DNA of 11,976 bases from Strigomonas culicis (taxonomy: Eukaryota > Euglenozoa > Kinetoplastea > Trypanosomatida > Trypanosomatidae), in the NCBI GenBank assembly GCA_000482145.1, contig AUXH01000583.1:1-11976 (forward strand), written 5' to 3'. The translations under genes and the position numbers were made by a program. Below are positions 1 to 6,252 of this stretch, one piece after another. The notes below the pieces were generated by a model that was not told the DNA's origin, searched no databases, and was given only the letters and a program-made list of their open reading frames with translations. The stretch's first letter is position 1. The number at the start of each line of letters is the position of its first letter.

Positions 1-452
1 GGGAAGCCGTGGCTCTCCATCAGGATCTTCTTGCGCTTGCCCTCCGGCCGGTAGAAGGCGGACAGCATCAGGTGGAGGTTCACCGTCAGCGCGTTCATCA
101 CCACCACCTCGCGCTTCGAGGCGCCCACGATCTTGCCCATGTCCGCGCGCAGCACGTCATCGATCTCGAACCACGGATCCGGCTGCATGAAGTGTCCCTC
201 CACGGCCTGGTCCTGCCACTTCATGAGAAAGTCGTTCATGGCCGCCTGCACGCCGACGTGCTGCAGCCCGAGCGAGTTGCCCACCAGGTACACAAAGGGC
301 TCACCGCTCGTCTGGCGCGGGAAGTGGTACGCCAGGCGGTGCTCGCGCAGCGGGTCGTCCTCGTCCTGCACCTCCGCGAAGGCGTCGTCCGACAGCGACA
401 CGCCGAGCTGGCTCGCCGACTGCAGCAGCTTCACCGCCGCAGGGTTTTGCAT
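1..452 (-). CDS. KYNU: Kynureninase, N-terminal part (cut by window edge)
   Basis: This is the first 150 codons of a PLP enzyme that hydrolyses L-kynurenine to anthranilate plus alanine (or 3-hydroxykynurenine to 3-hydroxyanthranilate) in tryptophan breakdown. The reading frame shows three blocks I recognise from eukaryotic kynureninases: an acidic DEDDPLREHR segment near residue 31, YLVGNSLGLQ at 55-64, and MNALTVNLHLML at 119-130, whose Leu-Thr pair lies at the cofactor phosphate in the human enzyme. The family is usually about 400-470 aa, so roughly a third is present; the PLP lysine lies beyond the window. The start is the ATG at 452-450, because the upstream frame has no other Met before a stop at 497-495. 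An A13 run (coding strand, 483-471) sits 18 nt before the ATG. The segment is intact, so the truncation is only due to the window. The family call is firm; substrate preference cannot be judged. Confidence 0.93.
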   Translation of the reverse strand, partial: MQNPAAVKLLQSASQLGVSLSDDAFAEVQDEDDPLREHRLAYHFPRQTSGEPFVYLVGNSLGLQHVGVQAAMNDFLMKWQDQAVEGHFMQPDPWFEIDDVLRADMGKIVGASKREVVVMNALTVNLHLMLSAFYRPEGKRKKILMESHGF

Positions 453-1073
453 GCTGAAAGAGTACGATTGTTTTTTTTTTTTTCGTTCGTTACGTTAAGA
501 AGGCGAAGGCGGAAGGCAAAAAAAAGTGGGTTTCTTTTTTTCTTCCTCTTTCAGCTAATAATGACAGCTTGTGATTGAGCAACTACTGAACAGGGACAAA
601 AAAAAAGAGGAATAAATGCAGAGGAAGAGAAAGGAACGAAAGGAATGATGATGAGAGACAAAGAACATGATGTATGCACATCGACATGTGACGTCTTCAC
701 ACGCAGATTCATAATTGGAAAAAAAAGACCTAGAGTAAAAATAAAAAAAGACAAAAGATCACTACTCATCTCTTTTTTTTCTTTGCGTGGAAAGACGGAC
801 AAACTAAAAAGGTAAAAAAAAGAACGAACACAAAAACAGTTTAATCAAGTATTGCAAACGAGAGAACGGTCTTCCTTTTTTTTTTTTTACATTTATCTTT
901 TTGGTGCACAGTACAGAAGCCATGTCATTATATGTTACTGCTTTTTTTTTTAACCTCTTCTCTCAAGAATCAAATGATGCATTTTTATGTCAATATCTAG
1001 TATTATTATTATTATCTTATTATGATGATGCGAAACTGCACGGTGTGACTCGTTTCCCGTACGCTTCAGCGGC
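453..1073 (-). other. Spacer between dehydratase and kynureninase
   Basis: This AT-rich, gene-free stretch should hold the 3' UTR of the dehydratase (right part, with a TAT-repeat run near 1001-1015) and the 5' leader of kynureninase (left part). A second pyrimidine-rich run on the coding strand at about 717-760, followed by CTCTAG, is an alternative splice region. The short open frame on the minus strand here is pyrimidine-rich low complexity and opens with TTG, so I do not call a gene. No tRNA or other RNA gene is visible. Confidence 0.7.
586..655 (-). promoter_or_regulatory. Polypyrimidine tract and trans-splice acceptor for kynureninase
   Basis: On the coding strand a run rich in C and T (655 down to about 598) is followed by GTTCAG, with the AG at 587-586. 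It is the first AG after the tract and would give a 133-nt leader. An alternative AG lies immediately before the ATG (TTTCAG then C then ATG), but it would leave a one-base leader. Assignment is by pattern only. Confidence 0.6.
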
Positions 1074-2192
1074 CTAAGCACAGAAGGAGCCGCCGCCAAC
1101 GGGTGGTGCGAGTGGCGTCGAGTCCGGGATGTTCAGCTTGATGTCGCTCCAGAAGTGGTTGCGCAACGCCTCCACGTACCACTCAACTGTATCCACAAAG
1201 CCGCGCTGGAAGTCGTACTGCCGCGTCCAGCCGAGAGCCTCCAGCTTCTTGCAGTCGATGTCGTAGCGCTCGTCGTTGAACTCGCGGTCCTTGACGAACG
1301 CAATGTACTTCTTCTTAAACTCCTCCTCGTTCGCGATTTCGGACGGCCCCTTGATGGTCGACACGACGCGGCGTGCGATCTCCATCACCGAGTGCTCGTC
1401 CGTGCTGCCAATGTTGTAGATCTCGCCGATGACGCCCTTGTCGACGAGGGTGCTGAAGGCGTCCGCGACATCGAAGGCGTGAATGAAGGTGCGCGTGTTG
1501 TGGCCCGTGCCCTGCACGGTCAGCCGCTCCCCACGCTCCAGGAGCATAATGAAGCGCGGGATGATCTTCTCCGGGTACTGGTACGGCCCGTAGACGTTGT
1601 TGCCGCGCGAGATGAGCACGGGGAGGTTGAAGGAGATGTGGTAGGACTTCACAATGTACTCCGCGGCGGCCTTCGTGGCCGCGTAGGGGTTTGTGGGGTT
1701 CAGCATGCCCTCCTCGAACTGCGAGCTCTTCACCTCGCCGTAGACCTCGTCCGTGCTGACGTGGATGAACTTCTCCAAGCGGTTGTAGACCCGCGCGCAC
1801 TCCAACAGGTTGTGCGTGCCGTACACGTTGTTCATCGTGAAGGACAGGCTGTTGCCAAAGCTGTTGTCGACGTGGCTCTGCGCCGCAAAGTGGACCACCG
1901 TGTCAATATCGTACGTGACGAAAATGTGCATGACAAGATCGCGGTTCGTGATGTCGCCGCGCACAAAGTGGTAGTACGGGCTGTCCGCATGCTCGATCGA
2001 GCGGAGGTTGCTGCAGTACTCCAACTTGTCCAGGTTGTACACATGCACCGTCGGGTGCGTGCGCATGAAGCGGTTGATGAAGTTCGCGCCGATGAAGCCG
2101 CAGCCACCGGTGACGAGGAGATTCTTCAGGGGACGCGCATCGCCGCTCTGGCGCGTCTTGATGGTGTTTTCATCTCCAGCCTTGCGAAACAT
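1074..2192 (-). CDS. UDP/dTDP-glucose 4,6-dehydratase (RmlB/RHM-type)
   Basis: This 372-aa short-chain dehydrogenase/reductase of the extended type converts an NDP-glucose to the NDP-4-keto-6-deoxy sugar, the first committed step towards NDP-rhamnose. Visible elements are the NAD-binding GGCGFIG at 29-35, GDI at 79-81, HFAAQSHVDNSFGNS at 101-115, the catalytic STDEVYG block at 146-152 (Thr147, Asp148, Glu149), the YxxxK pair Tyr170/Lys174, NNVYGP at 198-203 and YNIGS at 259-263. HVDNSFGNS and the VKDREFNDERY segment (300-310) resemble the N-terminal domain of plant RHM (UDP-glucose) more than human TGDS, so UDP-glucose is the likelier substrate; that part is inference. There is no fused epimerase/reductase half, so later steps must be encoded elsewhere. 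The C-terminus ends in SFCA, not a clear glycosomal PTS1. All catalytic residues are present, and no low-complexity insertions are seen. Confidence 0.92.
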   Translation of the reverse strand: MFRKAGDENTIKTRQSGDARPLKNLLVTGGCGFIGANFINRFMRTHPTVHVYNLDKLEYCSNLRSIEHADSPYYHFVRGDITNRDLVMHIFVTYDIDTVVHFAAQSHVDNSFGNSLSFTMNNVYGTHNLLECARVYNRLEKFIHVSTDEVYGEVKSSQFEEGMLNPTNPYAATKAAAEYIVKSYHISFNLPVLISRGNNVYGPYQYPEKIIPRFIMLLERGERLTVQGTGHNTRTFIHAFDVADAFSTLVDKGVIGEIYNIGSTDEHSVMEIARRVVSTIKGPSEIANEEEFKKKYIAFVKDREFNDERYDIDCKKLEALGWTRQYDFQRGFVDTVEWYVEALRNHFWSDIKLNIPDSTPLAPPVGGGSFCA

Positions 2193-2731
2193 TGAAATGT
2201 TGTATACTGTATAGTAAATAGAAGTTGTCGGGGATATGAACCAGTAATGATTACAGCTAGATAACCAAAAACAAATGAGGGGAAAAAAAACTAATAATAA
2301 TCGCTGAGTGCTTTGTCATTTGTAAGAGCATACGAAAGAAAGGGGAAAACAAAAAGAGAAGGAGAGAGGAAGGAGGAAAAGGCAGTTTTTATTTAAAAAA
2401 AAAACACAATTAACACTCACACACAAAAAAAAACTTCAAAACTAATGTTAGCAGAACAAGCATAGTACAGTATATCTCCTCGAGGCTACCTGTCTCGTTA
2501 AAGATTTTTTTTTTTTAATAACATTCAAAAAAATGAAAAATAATAAATTATTGACAAAGGACCATTGAAACTCCGGACAACTGAAAGAACATTAAATGAA
2601 TAAAAAAAAAGAAAAAAACGGCATTTCAAACATAAGGTAATCCAAAGAAAAAGATCACCTTACATGAGTACTTCTTTTTTGTTTCCTTTTTTTTTTATTA
2701 ATCATGTATGCTTTCTTGATGTAGCTCCTGT
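2193..2731 (-). other. Spacer between eL38 and dehydratase genes
   Basis: Very AT-rich spacer with many A and T homopolymers (for example about 2507-2517 and 2604-2617). It should contain the eL38 3' UTR and the dehydratase leader. Apart from the splice-acceptor tract listed separately, I see no gene, RNA or ordered repeat in it. Confidence 0.7.
2311..2382 (-). promoter_or_regulatory. Polypyrimidine tract and trans-splice acceptor for the dehydratase gene
   Basis: The coding strand carries an almost pure C/T tract of about 49 nt (2382 to 2334, one interruption). The first AG after it is at 2312-2311, giving a 118-nt leader; a second candidate, CTCAG, ends at 2304. Pattern-based call. Confidence 0.65.
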
Positions 2732-2992
2732 TTACGCCTTGTTGGAGGTCGCGCCAGCGTTCGTCTTCGCGTGGGAGCGCGCCGTGACGTTGATCTTCTT
2801 GACCGAGTTGTGGATGCTACGCTCAATCTTGTCCGCCTTCTTCTTGTCGTTGATGACAAAGGTGTAGAGGAAGCGAGAGCAGCGGACCTTGAACTTGGTC
2901 GCGCTCGGGTTCTTCTTGACCTTCACACAGCGCGCGTCCTTGCGGGAGCACACAGAGAGGAATTCCTTCAGGTTCTTGATCTCGCGGGGCAT
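2732..2992 (-). CDS. RPL38: 60S ribosomal protein L38 (eL38)
   Basis: This 86-aa basic protein is a structural component of the large cytosolic ribosomal subunit. It begins [12 protein letters not shown] and contains [13 protein letters not shown] (16-28), [15 protein letters not shown] (33-47) and DKKKADKI (49-56), which line up along the whole of human RPL38 (70 aa). It has a Lys/Ala/Asn-rich C-terminal extension of about 16 residues. The frame is open a further 168 bases upstream, but the ATG at 2992-2990 is chosen because it matches the family N-terminus exactly and because the predicted splice acceptor lies only about 27 nt before it, so the upstream codons would not be in the mature mRNA. 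The gene is intact. Confidence 0.96.
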   Translation of the reverse strand: MPREIKNLKEFLSVCSRKDARCVKVKKNPSATKFKVRCSRFLYTFVINDKKKADKIERSIHNSVKKINVTARSHAKTNAGATSNKA

Positions 2993-3019
2993 CTTCAAAA
3001 AGGGGAGGGGCTCGATGGT

Positions 3020-3070
3020 CTTCGTGGCGGTATAAAAAGACGAGGGAGAAGGGTAGGAGAAGAGGAAAAA
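3020..3070 (-). promoter_or_regulatory. Polypyrimidine tract and trans-splice acceptor for RPL38
   Basis: The coding strand shows a C/T tract of about 29 nt (3070 to 3042, one A). The first AG follows at 3021-3020 within CACGAAG. The resulting leader of about 27 nt is short, as is common for ribosomal protein mRNAs. It also decides the eL38 start codon. Confidence 0.65.
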
Positions 3071-3252
3071 CATGAAAACAGATTCAGCGAACATAAAAAC
3101 AGCGTATGGATGGAAAAACAACATCAATTGATGCACATCACCGCACAGCGGATCCGTCATTAGGAGGAAAAGGAAGAGTTGTATTGTAAGTAAACTGGAA
3201 CATTGAGTCTATAAAAAGAGAACCCCTTTATCTATGGAAACGGTTTTTTGGA

Positions 3253-3268
3253 TCTCTCTCTCTCTCTC
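3253..3268. repeat. (TC)8 microsatellite
   Basis: Eight perfect TC units on the plus strand, read as GA in the predicted 3' UTR of the Orc1/Cdc6 mRNA. A likely length-variable marker; no function inferred. Confidence 0.9.
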
Positions 3269-3344
3269 GCACTCTTGCGTTTCCCTTTTCTTTCCATAAA
3301 AGCCAACGGAAGAAAAGAAAACACATGTTACGAAAAAACACATA

Positions 3345-5630
3345 TCAGAAGCTCCGCACCCCCGCGAGCCCGGAGAGGTCCCGCAGCACGGTGAGGAAAA
3401 GGTTGTCCCCCGCCTCGAGCCCGCTCGCCTGCCGCTCCGCCTGCAGCGCGCGGCCGCGCACCTCGAGCGCGTGCTGCATCGCCGGCAGCGCCCATGTGCC
3501 CTGCAGCGTGCACGTCTCCTGCACCCCGCGCTGCTGCGGCCGCGTGACGACGCCAAGGTCGGCGAGCGCGTCGATGGAGCTGCGCACGCTGGTGAGGTTC
3601 ATGGAAGGGAAGTGGTGCTGCGCCATGAGCCGCGCGTACAGCCCGTGCACATCGCGCAGTGTCAGCGACTGGCTGCCGACCGCGGCCGCGGCCGCGCCGC
3701 CGCCGCTGCCGGCGGCACCCTGGCGCGCGGGCGGACGGCCCCCCACGCCCACGCGACTGCGCTGCCCGTCCTGCTGCGTCTTGAGCGTCAGGACGATGAG
3801 GCAACACAGGACGTAGTTGACCTGCTCCGGCAGCGCCGAGACGTAGGCCTGCAGATGGCGCTCCACATCCGCGCTCGTCTGCAGCGTCGCGGCCGAGTTC
3901 GACACCGTCGCCAGGTACGTGTCCGCCGCCGGCGCCTTACGCGTCGGGTTCGCACTCGGACCCCCCGCCGCGGCGTTCGCACTCGCGGTGCTGCTCCGCG
4001 CCGTCGTCGCCGCGCTGGCCGCCACCGCCGCGGCGGAGCCGCTGCTGCGCGCGGAGTCGCCGCTCACGGGCGCCTCCGCGGCGCCCTGCCCCTGGAACGC
4101 GTCCACGACCTGCTCCAGCTCCTGCTGCATACCGGGCGTGCAGGCCAGCGGCGGCGCCGCGGCCGCCTCGCGCTCCTCGCGGCTGCGGCGCCGCCGCGCG
4201 GTGGGCCCCCGCGCCAGCGTCTGCTGCTGCTGCCGCACCAGCCGCTCCAGGTGCCGCTCGTAGGCCGCGTCGACGACGCGCGCGCCCATCGCGGCGACCT
4301 GCCGCACGTCGCCGGAGAAGTCGAAGTACGCTTTCTTCGCGATGTAGCTGTACAGGGTCGGCGCGAAGTGCAGCGCGGCCACCACCGCCGGCACGGACAC
4401 CGTCTCCAGTAGCTGCTTTTCCTGCTTCTGGGAGGCGAGTGCGCGGAGGGCCGCGCCGCTCGCCGCGGCCTTCTGTCGGCCCCCCCGCGGCGACCGCTGG
4501 GGGCCCGCTGCACGCGCGTCGGCCGCCGCCTCCGCCACGACGCGCTGGACGACGGCCGCCTTGCGCCGCTCCCCGTCCGCCGCGAGCGCGGTGCGGCGCT
4601 GCTCCAGCTGTCGCGCGACGAGGCGTTCGCAGATCGCCTGCAGCTCCGCGGTGGTGTAGGAGGCGAAGGGCAGCTCACGCAGCAGCATCGCCGGCACGTA
4701 GTGCAGGTCGCGGCTGTTCGAGATGAAGACAAAGACGAGGTGCGCGCTGAAGTCCCACCCTTCGGCGCCCGCCGCGGCGCCGAAGGACAGCGAGGCGAGC
4801 TCCCCAATCAGACGGCGCGCTTGCGGCCGCACGTACTCCACCTCGTCGAGTGCAATCACATGCACAATGGGGGCAGCCGCAGCCTGGCGCGCGCGCGCGG
4901 GCCCGGGCGGCACGGCCGCGGCGCGGGCCTTGGGCAGCGCCGCGATGGCGTGCATCAGCGCGTCCGTCAGTCCGCCCTCGCCGCCGGCCAGCCGGTCGCG
5001 CTGGAAGAGCCGCGCCGACGACGCGGCGCCACCGCCCCCCGACGCGCACCGCCTCGCGCCGGCGGTCCCCGGCGCCGAAACCGACAGCGCGAGTGAGTCG
5101 ACGAGGGCGTCCGCCAGCGCCTGCGGGGCCAAGTCTGCGCAGTTCACGTAGTGGCCCTGGATGCGCGCCGCCGCGCGCCGCCGGGTGCCGCCCGCCGCGG
5201 CGGGTGGGTACAGCAGCGGGTAGCGCGGCTTCATCGCGTCGAGCGCCCCGCGCCCGTCGCGCTCGTCCGGCGCCGCCTCGGCCTCCGCTGCCGCGGCGCT
5301 GCGCGGCCGCTTGCGGGCGGCAGGCGCCGCCGCGTGGCGCAGCTGCAGGTCGCAGGGCAGCGGCCGCGCGGTGACGGAGCGCAGCACGCGCAGCACGGTC
5401 GAGGTCTTGCCGCAGCCGCAGGCGCCGTACACGAAAAGAGCCCGATTGGCCCTGTTGTTCACCGCGACGGGGGAGGGCGCGCCGACGGCGGCGGACTGGG
5501 AGGCGGCCGGGGCGTCGGACCGGCCCTTGGCGGGCGCGGGGGCCGTGGTGTGCTCGACCTTGTCGTGCAGCAGCTGCAGCACCGCCTCGAACTCTCGTTC
5601 ACGGCCCTTCAACGGGAAGTCTTCAAACAT
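3345..5630 (-). CDS. ORC1: Orc1/Cdc6-family AAA+ replication initiator
   Basis: A nuclear DNA-replication initiator ATPase of 761 aa that would mark origins and help load the MCM helicase. It starts directly at the AAA+ module (LKGREREFEAVLQLL at 7-21), with no BAH domain, as in archaeal Orc1/Cdc6. Walker A is GACGCGKTS at 69-77 (Lys75), Walker B is VIALDEVEY at 258-266 (Asp262, Glu263), and sensor 1 is Asn305 in FISNSRD. The segment LPFASYTTAELQAI (320-333) matches the initiator box VII region, and sensor 2 is Arg443 in SGDVR (439-443). A C-terminal winged-helix region lies at about 600-695 (EQVNYVLCCLIVL, LTLRDVHGLYARL, SIDALADLGVV). Ala/Gly/Arg-rich insertions at about 85-155, 183-255, 342-400 and 470-585 make it long; the Walker A-B spacing of 187 residues is more than double the usual. 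It could be the paralogue called ORC1B in trypanosomes rather than ORC1/CDC6. Confidence 0.88.
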   Translation of the reverse strand: MFEDFPLKGREREFEAVLQLLHDKVEHTTAPAPAKGRSDAPAASQSAAVGAPSPVAVNNRANRALFVYGACGCGKTSTVLRVLRSVTARPLPCDLQLRHAAAPAARKRPRSAAAAEAEAAPDERDGRGALDAMKPRYPLLYPPAAAGGTRRRAAARIQGHYVNCADLAPQALADALVDSLALSVSAPGTAGARRCASGGGGAASSARLFQRDRLAGGEGGLTDALMHAIAALPKARAAAVPPGPARARQAAAAPIVHVIALDEVEYVRPQARRLIGELASLSFGAAAGAEGWDFSAHLVFVFISNSRDLHYVPAMLLRELPFASYTTAELQAICERLVARQLEQRRTALAADGERRKAAVVQRVVAEAAADARAAGPQRSPRGGRQKAAASGAALRALASQKQEKQLLETVSVPAVVAALHFAPTLYSYIAKKAYFDFSGDVRQVAAMGARVVDAAYERHLERLVRQQQQTLARGPTARRRRSREEREAAAAPPLACTPGMQQELEQVVDAFQGQGAAEAPVSGDSARSSGSAAAVAASAATTARSSTASANAAAGGPSANPTRKAPAADTYLATVSNSAATLQTSADVERHLQAYVSALPEQVNYVLCCLIVLTLKTQQDGQRSRVGVGGRPPARQGAAGSGGGAAAAAVGSQSLTLRDVHGLYARLMAQHHFPSMNLTSVRSSIDALADLGVVTRPQQRGVQETCTLQGTWALPAMQHALEVRGRALQAERQASGLEAGDNLFLTVLRDLSGLAGVRSF

Positions 5631-6252
5631 AAGTAGAGCTCTATTGGTGTATATATGTATAGATGTATAGTGGGTAATGTATCGTGGTATCTGTTTCGAT
5701 ACGTCGACAGGGGTGCCTCTATTGCGATAGGAACGCTACTAGTAGTTATCGTAGTATTCACGTAGTGCAAGAGGTTCCTTGTTGTGTTTGTCGGAGTCGT
5801 GGGACGAGCGCAAAAACAACACAAGGATAGGAATGTATGCGTGTGTGTGGGAGTGGGGGTCGGTGCTTCTATAGCTTCTATATTATATAGTTTTTTAGAA
5901 GAAATAGAAGATGCTCTATGGATGGAAACCTTTTTTATGCTATGATCAAATAGGTTGTTGTTTTTTTTTAAAAGAAAAGAACAAGAGGCACAGAGAGGAG
6001 GATAGAGATAAGAGAAGCCGCGCTCCTAATAACAATAATGGTACCATTTATACCGTCAGAATTACATGTAGGGAAATTCTTTAAAAAAAAGCCTGTTCAA
6101 TGATTTACAGTTACAACGCCCTGCAAGTCCAACAATACATCTTAGTAATCATAATTGAAGGAAAAAAAAAGAAAAAAAGCACAAAAAAAAAAAAACAGAA
6201 GCCCTCCTACCGAAATTATAATGTTGTGAGTGAATGGGCTCACAATGTGTGG
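5631..6252 (-). other. Spacer between YIP1-like gene and ORC1
   Basis: AT-rich spacer. The right end (about 6156-6200) is C/T-rich on the coding strand directly after the Yip1-like stop. The middle holds the ORC1 splice tract, and the left part is a long ORC1 leader with a TG/TA-rich stretch near 5648-5690. Open frames here are short and start with non-ATG codons or overlap low complexity, so I call no gene. No tRNA-like element was found on either strand. Confidence 0.65.
5940..6017 (-). promoter_or_regulatory. Polypyrimidine tract and trans-splice acceptor for ORC1
   Basis: The coding strand is C/T-rich from 6017 to 5970. The first AG afterwards is in GATCATAG at 5941-5940, which would give a 309-nt leader, the longest in the window. 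A weaker tract near 5910-5890 followed by ATATAG offers a leader of about 250 nt. Confidence 0.5.

Larger units (their letters stand above)
2993..3344 (-). other. Spacer between ORC1 and RPL38
   Basis: Spacer holding the 3' UTR of the Orc1/Cdc6 gene and the short leader of RPL38. It includes a (TC)8 microsatellite (GA on the transcribed strand) and the RPL38 splice tract. Nothing else recognised. Confidence 0.7.

Noticed and set aside
551..802. 83-aa minus-strand frame with hydrophobic stretches in the dehydratase-kynureninase spacer
   Set aside because: It opens with TTG, is made of the pyrimidine tract (Phe/Ser/Leu/Pro), and overlaps the predicted splice region.
1155..2195. 346-aa plus-strand open frame antisense to the dehydratase
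   Set aside because: It is a mirror of a gene with very GC-rich third positions, which removes stops from the opposite strand. The translation is Val/Arg/His/Ala-rich without any fold, while the minus-strand frame has all catalytic motifs.
3471..4412. Long plus-strand open frame over the Orc1/Cdc6 gene, and several others in the same block
   Set aside because: Arg/Ala/Gly-rich shadow frames produced by extreme GC content; no motif, and the minus-strand frame explains the sequence.
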